This document shows, one piece after another, positions 24,886 through 33,751 of a stretch of 46,508 bases of DNA (its first letter is position 1; the number at the start of each line of letters is the position of its first letter). The stretch lies in the NCBI GenBank assembly GCA_028716005.1, contig JAQUQQ010000003.1, forward strand, positions 1-46,508, written 5' to 3'. A program made the translations under genes and the position numbers. This DNA is from Candidatus Moraniibacteriota bacterium. GTDB taxonomy: Bacteria; Patescibacteriota; Minisyncoccia; Moranbacterales; UBA11712. The notes under the pieces are model-generated. The model did not search any database. It was not told where the DNA came from and saw nothing but the letters and a program-made list of their open reading frames with translations.

Positions 24886-26745
24886 TTAATTTCTTTTGAA
24901 TACAGCTATATAATTTGAACTGTATATCTTCGAAAAATCCGGATATTTTTCGAAACTGTTTCCTTCAAGCTGGACATTGAGCGCGATATAATTCACGCCA
25001 GTTTCCGAAAAACAAGCCTGCCCTTCCGGCGATTCCGGATTCGAAATCATGTCCCGCGTGCAGGTTTCGCGAGGCTTGGTCGAGTCAATATAGCGAAACA
25101 ACATACCTCGGCTCAAAGGATAATTATAGTCTTTCATGAAAAACAACTTATACCAAGAATCGCCGGATATGTTCACGTGGTCTTTGAGCAAAATATCTTG
25201 CGATGTATCCAGCTTCTCCGCCAGATATTTGGCCGAGTGGAATGTTTCCATCACTTCCTGAAATTGCGGCCGGACTTTGAAGGCGTCGGCGCTGTCCGAG
25301 AGCCCATCCGTAATCACAAAAAACAGCAAGACAAAAAGAAAGGCGGTCGAGAGAAAAATTGTCGAAGATTTTCGGAAAAGTCTCATGAGCTCCACCAAAC
25401 TGAATGCCGCCAGCAAAGAAAAGGGTAGATACAGATAATTCCCGATCCGGTCGCTCGGAATATTGACATAAAGCCACCCCGGCTTCCAACTCATAATCAT
25501 CAAAACGAGCGCCCAGGCAAAAGCAAAACTAAATTTGTAATCTTTTCTTTTGAAGGACAGAAAGAGAAGGGCAAATCCCAGAGCGCCCAGAATCAATCGC
25601 GCGCTTCCCGCGTTCGCTTCCAACTGGCCAAGGTTCAGCCCGATTCTTGTGATTTTGGTCGGCTCGCCGGTTGCTTGAGCGACTGCCGCGGGATTGAAAT
25701 AGGAGGGCGTGAATATAAATAAAAAGTAAAAAGCCAAAAGTAAAAAGATGGCTATCGGGAAGGGTTTCAAAAATATTTTCAGCCAATCGCCGATGATTTT
25801 GAAAATCCGTTCGAAATTCAGCGCGAGATACGCCAAAACAACCGCCGCAATCGAATAAAGCAGAATAAAAGCGGACAAATGATGGGTATAAAGAAGCCCG
25901 GCCGCCGAAAAAAGAAAAAGTCCCGCGAAACTGGAATCTTTTTCAGAAAACGCCCGATACAAAAAATACAAAGCGACCGGAATCAGCATGTTGCCGATGA
26001 TATTTCCAACCACTCCGCCGCTCACGTATTTCCCCTGGGGGGCATTGATGGCGTAAAGAACGCCGGAAACGAAAAAAATCATGGCCGCTGTCTTTGGACT
26101 TTGGAATATCCTCCCGGCCAATATTGACAAAGTGAAAATTCCAACGATATTCAAAAAAAGCAGAACAAGAACCGGCATGGCGCTCATGATACTCGCGCCG
26201 CTCACGAGATTCACTACCGCGAAAACAATATGTTCGCCGATGATAAAGTCCGGCATTCCATAATCAGGGAGGCTCCCCGTGTCAACAATTTTCTGGACCC
26301 AGAACATATGGTGGCCAAGGTCCGTTGAAGAGGGGATAATCGTGTCAGAAAGATATGTCGTCCGCATGAAAACCGCCAAAAAAATCGAAATCAAAATGAA
26401 AATAGCCTGCCAGTAGGAAAATTCAAAATAATTGCGCGATATTTCTTCTTCCTGCTTTTTCTTTGTTTTTTTTCGGAATCGCAATTGAAAAACAATATAG
26501 CAGAGCAACGAGAAAGCAATGATCACTCCAATCAGCACCATCCCGTTCAAAAAAATATGCAGCCGGTTGAGCGCCAGAACCAAAAGATCCACCGAAATGA
26601 GACTCATCGGAACGACTAAAACCGCTTTTTCAAAAAAAGAAATTTTTTCATTCTTCCAACCAAAAACAGCAAGGAGCAGAAAAAAACCCGGGAGGACAAA
26701 AATGAAGGGAAAAGTCAGAACAAGTTTTATTAGACTAAAAATCAT
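24886..26745 (-). CDS. Large polytopic membrane protein, possible GT-C-like/envelope protein
   Basis: 619 aa, many TM, large C-terminal soluble segment. Confidence 0.6.
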   Translation of the reverse strand: MIFSLIKLVLTFPFIFVLPGFFLLLAVFGWKNEKISFFEKAVLVVPMSLISVDLLVLALNRLHIFLNGMVLIGVIIAFSLLCYIVFQLRFRKKTKKKQEEEISRNYFEFSYWQAIFILISIFLAVFMRTTYLSDTIIPSSTDLGHHMFWVQKIVDTGSLPDYGMPDFIIGEHIVFAVVNLVSGASIMSAMPVLVLLFLNIVGIFTLSILAGRIFQSPKTAAMIFFVSGVLYAINAPQGKYVSGGVVGNIIGNMLIPVALYFLYRAFSEKDSSFAGLFLFSAAGLLYTHHLSAFILLYSIAAVVLAYLALNFERIFKIIGDWLKIFLKPFPIAIFLLLAFYFLFIFTPSYFNPAAVAQATGEPTKITRIGLNLGQLEANAGSARLILGALGFALLFLSFKRKDYKFSFAFAWALVLMIMSWKPGWLYVNIPSDRIGNYLYLPFSLLAAFSLVELMRLFRKSSTIFLSTAFLFVLLFFVITDGLSDSADAFKVRPQFQEVMETFHSAKYLAEKLDTSQDILLKDHVNISGDSWYKLFFMKDYNYPLSRGMLFRYIDSTKPRETCTRDMISNPESPEGQACFSETGVNYIALNVQLEGNSFEKYPDFSKIYSSNYIAVFKRN

Positions 26746-26783
26746 AAAATAGCTGTTTCCTAATCTACAAGATTAGGAAAGGG

Positions 26784-26818
26784 TAATCCAAATTACGAAT
26801 TACGAATTACCAATTACC
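26784..26818. repeat. Tandem heptamer array (AATTACG/AATTACC) overlapping a GT4 stop codon
   Basis: TAATCCA AATTACG AATTACG AATTACC AATTACC. Confidence 0.88.
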
Positions 26819-27906
26819 TCGAGATATTTTTTGGCTATTTTTTCCCAGCTATAATTCTCAATCGTAAATTTCTTCGCCTTCTTTCCAAACTCCCGGCGAA
26901 AATCATCATCAGAAATAAAATCGTTGATTTTCTTCACGTAGCCCGGCGCGTCTCCCGGCTCGACCAAAAATCCGTTCTCTCCGTCCTTGATTGCGTCTTT
27001 CAGCCCCTCAAGATTTGAGGCAACCACAACCCTTCCGCACGCGCCGGCTTCAATCACGTTTATGCCGAAACCTTCCATAGTGCCTTCAATTCTTATATTC
27101 GGGGAAACGACAATGTCCGCGGTGTTGAGCAGGGTGATTTTTTGCTCCTCGGGGATCGAAGGAACAAGCCAGACTCTTTTTTCAAGGTTGTTTTCTTTGA
27201 CGGCTTTTTCGCAAGCCGGAAAATCGTCTTTGTCTCCGGCTGTGTTTTTCCCCACCCGGGCTCCGGCCGCGACCATTATGATGTTTTCTGGCAAACGGGG
27301 CATCACTTGGCCGATGAACCAGCTTGTCCCCTTGTGCGGGACGAATCTTCCCAACCGTAAAATCACCTTTTTATCCGAAATATCAGTCCCCAGAATTTCG
27401 GAAATGCCATTTCTCTCGCTTTCCTTTGAAAGTTCGCCCACATTCACTCCATTGGGGATAAAGACGCAAAGATTCCTGTTGATGCCGGCTTTTTCCGCTT
27501 CTTCTATGGTTGAATTTCCAACCATCAGTAGCTTGTCGAGTTTCTTGAGGGAAACAATATTGATGCTTTTGTATATTTTCGAAAGGATTCCTTTTTTGTT
27601 CGCAAAAGTGATGTCCAGCCCATGAACGACGCAAAAGAATTTTTTTCGGGAATGGAACATTTTCACTCCTTCTCCGAGCGGTGCCAAAACTCCGTTTCCC
27701 AAGAGACACGCGTCATAGCGCCCCATCAAAAAAAGCATCTTGAAAAAAGCCGCGGGCAAAAAAATCGGCAACCAGGCTTTTCCTTTGCTGTTGGCGATCA
27801 CTTTTACTTCGGCGATTTTTTTGAGGCTTTCCGCAAGATTGAAATTCTGGCTTTCGACCCCTCCCCGGATTGGCGGATAAGAGTGAGAAACAAAGAGTAT
27901 TTTCAT
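26800..27906 (-). CDS. Family 4 glycosyltransferase
   Basis: HSYPPIRGGVESQNFNLAESL; LRLGRFVPHKGTSWFIG; EGFGINVIEAGACGRVVVASNLEG. Confidence 0.9.
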   Translation of the reverse strand: MKILFVSHSYPPIRGGVESQNFNLAESLKKIAEVKVIANSKGKAWLPIFLPAAFFKMLFLMGRYDACLLGNGVLAPLGEGVKMFHSRKKFFCVVHGLDITFANKKGILSKIYKSINIVSLKKLDKLLMVGNSTIEEAEKAGINRNLCVFIPNGVNVGELSKESERNGISEILGTDISDKKVILRLGRFVPHKGTSWFIGQVMPRLPENIIMVAAGARVGKNTAGDKDDFPACEKAVKENNLEKRVWLVPSIPEEQKITLLNTADIVVSPNIRIEGTMEGFGINVIEAGACGRVVVASNLEGLKDAIKDGENGFLVEPGDAPGYVKKINDFISDDDFRREFGKKAKKFTIENYSWEKIAKKYLEVIGNS

Positions 27907-27999
27907 AAAATAGCCACAAAAACACTATACCACAACCGGCGGAAAAAATCGAGCTTTTGGTTTGCTTCGAAGCTATTTTTATCGTATGATAATGATAAC

Positions 28000-29160
28000 A
28001 TGAAAATCGGGATAAACGCTTCATTTTTGAGGAAAATTGACACGGGCATCGGTCAGGTGACGCATGGGTTTGTCCGAGAGCTCGCAAAATCACACTCGAA
28101 AAAAAACGAGTATTTTTTGTATTTGGAAAAGGATATTGATTTCAAGCTTCCAAAAAATTTCGAAAAACGCGTTTTTTTGCCGCTGCTTTGGCGGCGCGAC
28201 GATTTGGTCCGAAAAATCTGGTGGGAAAAATTTTTGCTGCCGCGGCGCGCAAAAAAAGACGGGTGCGATGCTTTTGTTTCCCTCTATCAATGCCCGACGT
28301 TTTTTTCCAAAAAATCGCCTCGTCGGCGATCCACCGGAGAGGCGGATATCCGACACAAAATGCTCGTCCACGACCTTATCCCGAAAGTTTTTCCGGAATA
28401 TCTTGACAACTGGCGCAAGAAATTCTATTTCTATCTTTCGAACCAGGCAGTTCGAGACGCTGACAAAGTTTTCACTGTTTCCGAATGGTCGAAGAAAGAT
28501 ATCCACAAATACCTTGGAATTCCTGAAAAAAAAATAGGAGTAGTTCACCCAAACGTCAGCGAAGATTTTTTTCAGACCGGAAACAATGACGAAGACAACA
28601 AAATTCTTGAAAAATACGGAATATTTGGGCGCTATATTTTCTATGTTGGCGGATTCGATTTTCGGAAAAATGTTTCCGGCCTTCTGAGAGCATACCGAAA
28701 ATTGACGGAAAGATACGAAGTAAATGACGTGAATCTGGTGCTGGGAGGAGAAGACAAATCAAAATATAGCCCGCTTTTCACCAATATAAAAAAGGAAATT
28801 GAAGATTTGGGACTGGAAAATGACGTGAAACTGGCCGGCTTCATTGAGCAAAAAGATCTGCCGGCGCTGTATCGCCAATGCGAACTTTTTGTCCTACCGA
28901 CTTTATACGAAGGTTTTGGGCTTATGGCGCTTGAAGCGATGGCTTCGGGCACGCCGGCAGCCGTTTCCAAAACCTCATCGCTTCCGGAAATTGGAGGCGA
29001 CGCGGTTCTCTATTTCAATCCCTATGACGAGGATGAGATGGCCCGGGTGATGGGAAAAATTCTCCAAAACACAAAACTCAAACACCATCTCGCGGATAAA
29101 GGGAAAGAGAGAGCCAAAAAATTCAGCTGGAAAAAGTTTGTGGATATAATTTTGAAATAA
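28000..29160 (+). CDS. Family 4 glycosyltransferase
   Basis: MKIGINASFLRKIDTGIGQVTHGFVREL; YVGGFDFRKNVSGLLRAY; LPTLYEGFGLMALEAMASGTPAAVSKTSSLPEIGGDA. Confidence 0.92.
   Translation: MKIGINASFLRKIDTGIGQVTHGFVRELAKSHSKKNEYFLYLEKDIDFKLPKNFEKRVFLPLLWRRDDLVRKIWWEKFLLPRRAKKDGCDAFVSLYQCPTFFSKKSPRRRSTGEADIRHKMLVHDLIPKVFPEYLDNWRKKFYFYLSNQAVRDADKVFTVSEWSKKDIHKYLGIPEKKIGVVHPNVSEDFFQTGNNDEDNKILEKYGIFGRYIFYVGGFDFRKNVSGLLRAYRKLTERYEVNDVNLVLGGEDKSKYSPLFTNIKKEIEDLGLENDVKLAGFIEQKDLPALYRQCELFVLPTLYEGFGLMALEAMASGTPAAVSKTSSLPEIGGDAVLYFNPYDEDEMARVMGKILQNTKLKHHLADKGKERAKKFSWKKFVDIILK
28312..28350. repeat. REP-like palindromic element in frame inside a GT4 gene
   Basis: AATCGCCTCGTCGGCGATCCACCGGAGAGGCGGATATC; encodes SPRRRSTGEADI. 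Confidence 0.75.
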
Positions 29161-30818
29161 TGCCCGGCTATAATAATCTGGTGAAAATCACAAAGGATAT
29201 TTTCAAAAGGGAACTCGCTTGGGTTTGGATTTTTGGTTTTGTTTTGAGCCTGGTTGCCGTGGTTCTTTCCGCAAAAGGTAAACTCTCTCTCGGAAAAGGG
29301 GATTTTGTTTTTTTGTCTTTGGTGACACTCCTTGTCGCGCTTTATCGCCCGCGTTGGATATTTTTCCTTTTCGTGGGCAGTATTTCTCTCGAAAATATAA
29401 TTTTGACCGGCAGTTTCCTCCCGGTCCAGTTGCGGCCCTATCAGTTTTTGGGAGGAATATTGATTCTGGCTTTGGCTATTTTGTTCGCTTCCAAACGGCT
29501 TCGTTTCAAACTGTTGAAACCAACTTGGATTGATTGGCTTGTTTTTTCTTTGATTCCTTTCAGTTTTCTGGCTTTGGCGGGCGCATCCAGCAAGGCTATC
29601 AGTCTCAAAAATAACCTCGTCCTGATTTCTTTTGTTGCTTTATATTATTTGGCGCGTTCTTTCCTGAGAAGCCGGGAGGATTTCGCAAAAACGGCCGCCT
29701 TTTTCACGGTTTCCTTTTTGACAACAACTTTGTTCGGCTTCTGGCAGGTTTTCGCCGACAAATTCGGCCTAAAATCCTTTGAAGTGATGTTTGGAAGGCC
29801 AAATTCCACTTTCACGGAGCCCGACTGGCTGGGAATATATCTTTGCTTCGCGTTGGCAGTTTTTCTCGCGCTGATATTTTATTCTCTCCGGACAAAGAAA
29901 AAGATATTTTTTTCAAAAAAGTATACTGCTTTGTTTCTGGATATTTTTGTTTTTCTTGACGTGGCGCTTATCATCCTGACACTCTCGCGCTCGGCTTGGG
30001 TTGGAGCCGCTGCCGTCTTCGCTCTTTATTTCCTCGCGCTTGTGCCATCGCAAAAATATATTTCCTCCAGGAAATATGCCGCGGGCTGGAGAGGATTTTT
30101 GAGAGAAGCGGCGATTATGTTTTCGATTGTCGTTGTTTCTTTGGCGGCGATTCATTTCGGAAAACTTTCGAAGTTTGATATCTTTGACCGGGCGCGCTCG
30201 GCTGCCACGAGCGAACAAAAAATCACTATCGCCTGTGAAAACGGTTCGAATGTCCCGCAGACAATTTCCAGCGCGGACGAACTGGCAAAATTCAATTGCC
30301 GGCATATCAATCTTGAGGAAATTGATCTCTACAAATCGCAGGGAAAAGTTGTCACCGAAATTTTCCGGAAAGACCCGAACGTGATGACTCGTAGCGCGAT
30401 TTATCAAAAAAGCTGGGAGATTCTCAAAATTCATCCGCTCACGGGAATCGGCTTCGGAACAATCACGCAAAATCTGGGAACTGACGAGCGGGGAGCGGGA
30501 CTCAATGAAAGCAACATTTTTTTGCAAATCTGGGCAGGGAGCGGAATCTTGGGGTTGATAGTATTTTTCACCGCCTTGGGATATTTGTTTGTTTATTCTT
30601 TACGCCGAATCTCACCTGTTTGCCCAATGAATCGCCTTTTCGGCTGTCCGGTTTTGAATGATAATTTTGAAAAAGCTGCCAACATCTTCACGGTCTTGGG
30701 AATCGCCGCTTTGATGATTCCGAATCTTTTCAACGCAGGGCTATTCATGGGAATATTTTGGCTTGGATTAGCAACAATTATAAGTATAAAAGAAAATATC
30801 CGCTTTAATCCGCAATAA
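29160..30818 (+). CDS. O-antigen ligase/polymerase-like (Wzy/WaaL) membrane protein
   Basis: About 10-12 TM; IHPLTGIGFGTITQNLG...LNESNIFLQIWAGSGILGLIVF; overlaps the previous stop (TAATG). Confidence 0.85.
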   Translation: MPGYNNLVKITKDIFKRELAWVWIFGFVLSLVAVVLSAKGKLSLGKGDFVFLSLVTLLVALYRPRWIFFLFVGSISLENIILTGSFLPVQLRPYQFLGGILILALAILFASKRLRFKLLKPTWIDWLVFSLIPFSFLALAGASSKAISLKNNLVLISFVALYYLARSFLRSREDFAKTAAFFTVSFLTTTLFGFWQVFADKFGLKSFEVMFGRPNSTFTEPDWLGIYLCFALAVFLALIFYSLRTKKKIFFSKKYTALFLDIFVFLDVALIILTLSRSAWVGAAAVFALYFLALVPSQKYISSRKYAAGWRGFLREAAIMFSIVVVSLAAIHFGKLSKFDIFDRARSAATSEQKITIACENGSNVPQTISSADELAKFNCRHINLEEIDLYKSQGKVVTEIFRKDPNVMTRSAIYQKSWEILKIHPLTGIGFGTITQNLGTDERGAGLNESNIFLQIWAGSGILGLIVFFTALGYLFVYSLRRISPVCPMNRLFGCPVLNDNFEKAANIFTVLGIAALMIPNLFNAGLFMGIFWLGLATIISIKENIRFNPQ

Positions 30819-30832
30819 TCCGCTTATTCCGC
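30798..30832. repeat. About 10-nt period array of WTCCGC motifs overlapping a stop codon
   Basis: ATCCGCTTTA ATCCGCAATA ATCCGCTTA TTCCGC. Confidence 0.7.
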
Positions 30833-30838
30833 AACATT

Positions 30839-31966
30839 ATGAAAGTAGGCATTGATATCAGATTAATAGGCAAAAATCAAACCGGCAGCGAGGTATATTT
30901 TTTCAATTTAGCGAAAAATCTGGCGACGATTGACCGAGAAAATGAATACTATTTTTACACTGACCGCGATCCTGAAAAAGATCATGTCCTGAAAGAAGAA
31001 GTCCGAAAGCTAAAATTGGGCGACAATATCAAGATTGTTTATATAAAATCTCCGAACCGTTTTTGGTGGAATTTTTGGGCATTGCGGAATCATCTCAAAA
31101 AAAATCCGGTCGATGTTTTTCATACCCAATACATCGCGCCCTTTTGGCTGCCGAAAAATATCAAGCTCGTTCTCACGGTTCATGACGTTTCTTTCAATTT
31201 CTTTCCGCAGTATATCAAAAGAAGCGATTTGTTTTTCCTGAAAACGCTCCTCCCGCGAAGTATCCGCCGGGCGGACAAAATCATCACCGTTTCCGAAAGT
31301 GAGAGAAAAAATATCCTGGATTTTTATAAAATCCCCCCGGAAAAAATCGAATTTACCTATAATGGAGTTGATTTCGAAAAATTCAGCCAAAACTGCTCTC
31401 CAGAAGAAATAAAAAAAATACATACCAAATACCAAATACCAGATACTAGATACGCTTTATACATCGGCACCCTCCAGCCAAGAAAAAACATTCCGGTGAT
31501 TATTGAAGCGATGAAAACGCTGGGCATCAAACTGGTTCTTGCCGGAAACAGAAACGCGCACAATTTCGACAAAAAAATCGACGAAGCAATCGAGAAAAAT
31601 AATCTCAAAGACAAAGTGATTTTCCCCGGCTGGATTGGTGAAGACGACAAGTCCGCTTTGCTGCAATCAGCCGAATGTTTCGTTTTTCCTTCGCTCTATG
31701 AGGGCTTTGGCATTCCCGTCATTGAAGCCATGGCCGCCGGCACGCCGGTTGCTTGCTCCAATATTCCCGTCCTCCGGGAGATAGGCGGAGATGCGGCACT
31801 CTTTTGCGATCCAAAAAACAGCCATGAATTTGCCGAAAATATTTCAAAAATCCTGGACGACGAAAACTTGCGGAAAAACTTGATCAAAATAGGCCAAGAA
31901 ACCGCCCAAAAATTCACTTGGCGAAAAACAGCCGAAAAAACGCTTGAAATATATAAAAACTTGTAA
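30839..31966 (+). CDS. Family 4 glycosyltransferase
   Basis: YIGTLQPRKNIPVIIEAMK; FPSLYEGFGIPVIEAMAAGTPVACSNIPVLREIGGDAALF. Confidence 0.93.
   Translation: MKVGIDIRLIGKNQTGSEVYFFNLAKNLATIDRENEYYFYTDRDPEKDHVLKEEVRKLKLGDNIKIVYIKSPNRFWWNFWALRNHLKKNPVDVFHTQYIAPFWLPKNIKLVLTVHDVSFNFFPQYIKRSDLFFLKTLLPRSIRRADKIITVSESERKNILDFYKIPPEKIEFTYNGVDFEKFSQNCSPEEIKKIHTKYQIPDTRYALYIGTLQPRKNIPVIIEAMKTLGIKLVLAGNRNAHNFDKKIDEAIEKNNLKDKVIFPGWIGEDDKSALLQSAECFVFPSLYEGFGIPVIEAMAAGTPVACSNIPVLREIGGDAALFCDPKNSHEFAENISKILDDENLRKNLIKIGQETAQKFTWRKTAEKTLEIYKNL
31421..31453 (+). repeat. Tandem heptamer array in frame inside a GT4 gene
   Basis: CATACCA AATACCA AATACCA GATACTA GATAC; encodes HTKYQIPDTRY. Confidence 0.9.
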
Positions 31967-31993
31967 TTTTTCCGAAAATAATATAGATTTTGC

Positions 31994-32018
31994 AAAGAGC
32001 AGGAGGGTGCTCTTTTTT
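31994..32018 (+). terminator. Intrinsic terminator
   Basis: AAGAGCA-GGAGGG-TGCTCTTTTTT. Confidence 0.75.
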
Positions 32019-32064
32019 GTATCCCTAGCTCATTAAAAAATCCATAAAAAAGGTGGTGATCCCC

Positions 32065-33582
32065 TTGACTCAAGACCTCCTCGACAATCATGAAGAACTT
32101 CCTTTTGAAGAATTGGGGATCTCCGTGATCGAAGAAAAAGAAGGGGTTTTTTTTGAAGAAGAACCCGCTCAAACTGAAGAAACAAAAGCCGCCGGAGCGG
32201 AAAATGATCTTTTGAAAAGATACATTGAAGAAATCCGTCGGATTCCGCGGCTAACTCGAGAAGAAGAAACGGCTCTCACTTACGCCGCAAAAATCGGTGA
32301 TGGAGAGATTTCTAAAAAAGCTCGCAAGAGACTGATAACCAGCAATCTTCGACTGGTCGTAAAAATTTCCCGAGACTTTGACAGATATTGGTCACGAAAT
32401 TTACTCGATCTAATCCAGGAAGGAAACATGGGCCTAATGCGCTCTATCCAGAAATTTGATCCCTACCGCGGCATAAAACTGTCTTACTATGCCTCATTCT
32501 GGATTAAGGCTTATATCCTCAAATTCATTATGGATAACTGGAAGCTGGTGAAAATCGGCACAACCCAAGCCCAGCGAAAGCTATTCTACAACCTAAAACG
32601 CGAGAAAGATCAATTGTTTTCGAATGGTTTCGAGGCAAGCCCGCAGCTCCTCGCCGACGTAATGAACGTGACTGAACAGGAAGTTATCGAAATGGAGCAG
32701 CGGATGCAAAGCTGGGATTTGTCGCTTGAAACTCCCATAGGATATGATTCCGACGAATCACACAAAGATTTTCTTCCTGACAATGCCTTGTTGCCCGAAG
32801 AGCTTGTCGCACAGGCAAATCTATTGGCCTGGTTGAGAGAAAATCTTTCTGTTTTCCGCGAGAAAATCGGCAAACGGGAAATTTTTATTCTGGACCAGCG
32901 GATACTTTCAGATTCTCCGTTGACCCTGGAAGAAATTGGATCTCGTTACAATATCAGCCGAGAAAGAGTCCGACAAATCGAAAAAAATCTTCTCCAGAAA
33001 TTAAAAAAGTTCATAAAGGAGATCGATCCGATGAAACAAGGTGAGGGATTGACCAGAATAATGGGCGTCACTTCCGCGCAGGTGATTCGTGAACTCGGCA
33101 TTGAAACAATATCGCAACTAATCTCCCTGACCAGCGATGAATTTGTTCAAAAACTCGCTGGCAGAAAAAGCCATGCAGTGACCGTGAGAGCAATCGCGAA
33201 TGGCATGGTCAGCAACAATAAATTTTTTGGCGATGGCAAAGAGGTGGAGGCAACCAAACAATTGATGAATTATCACCCGAGCACGTATAAGCCGCCTGCC
33301 GAAACCCCGACATCTGCTCCGCCGCCTCCTGCACCGCCCGGAGAGGCTGGCACGAGCCCTCCCGCCGCAGAACAAATCACCGCGAAGACTTCTGCTGAAG
33401 CCCCAACTGGCGAAAAATCTCTTCGCCCAACGCTATTGAGATTTTCGGCCGCCTTTGATTTTCTGACTGCGAATGGAGGCAACCCGGAGAAAATTGAGGG
33501 CTACGAAGAAGGATTCTTCGCCCAAAACGGGCAAGAATATCTCCTTTCGATCAGCATAAGGAGAAAAAATAATCCTGTCTGA
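32065..33582 (+). CDS. Sigma-70 family RNA polymerase sigma factor (RpoH-like core) with about 180-aa C-terminal extension
   Basis: LLDLIQEGNMGLMRSIQKFDPYRGIKLSYYASFWIKAYIL...NWKLVKIGTTQAQRKLFYNLK; TLEEIGSRYNISRERVRQIEKNLLQKLKKF; TTG start preferred over the GTG at 32053. Confidence 0.9.
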   Translation: MTQDLLDNHEELPFEELGISVIEEKEGVFFEEEPAQTEETKAAGAENDLLKRYIEEIRRIPRLTREEETALTYAAKIGDGEISKKARKRLITSNLRLVVKISRDFDRYWSRNLLDLIQEGNMGLMRSIQKFDPYRGIKLSYYASFWIKAYILKFIMDNWKLVKIGTTQAQRKLFYNLKREKDQLFSNGFEASPQLLADVMNVTEQEVIEMEQRMQSWDLSLETPIGYDSDESHKDFLPDNALLPEELVAQANLLAWLRENLSVFREKIGKREIFILDQRILSDSPLTLEEIGSRYNISRERVRQIEKNLLQKLKKFIKEIDPMKQGEGLTRIMGVTSAQVIRELGIETISQLISLTSDEFVQKLAGRKSHAVTVRAIANGMVSNNKFFGDGKEVEATKQLMNYHPSTYKPPAETPTSAPPPPAPPGEAGTSPPAAEQITAKTSAEAPTGEKSLRPTLLRFSAAFDFLTANGGNPEKIEGYEEGFFAQNGQEYLLSISIRRKNNPV

Positions 33583-33602
33583 TTCAATGCGAAACATTCA
33601 AT

Positions 33603-33639
33603 CGGCGCCCGGGAATAGCTCCTTGGTGCCGTTTTTTTT
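33603..33639 (+). terminator. Intrinsic terminator after the sigma factor
   Basis: CGGCGCC...GGTGCCGTTTTTTTT. Confidence 0.8.
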
Positions 33640-33651
33640 GGCAAATTCCGT

Positions 33652-33680
33652 TTGCATTGCCATAAATATTATTTTATAAT
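33652..33680 (+). promoter_or_regulatory. Promoter TTGCAT-17-TATAAT upstream of the LCP gene
   Basis: Hexamers at 33652-33657 and 33675-33680. Confidence 0.65.
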
Positions 33681-33751
33681 ATACTCATTGGTAATGCCTT
33701 AGAAGCAAGTTATTTTTTATTTTGAGCGTAAACTAACAGAGAGCCAACAAT

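Noticed and set aside
27622-27999. N-terminal extension of the GT4 ORF 27622-29160
   Set aside because: Antisense to another GT4; the conserved N-terminus MKIGINASFL begins at 28000, preceded by a promoter.
30600-30660. Possible repeat insertion in the Wzy-like gene (RRISPVCPMNRLFGCPVLND)
   Set aside because: The segment looks odd for a membrane protein, but no clear palindrome or tandem period was found.
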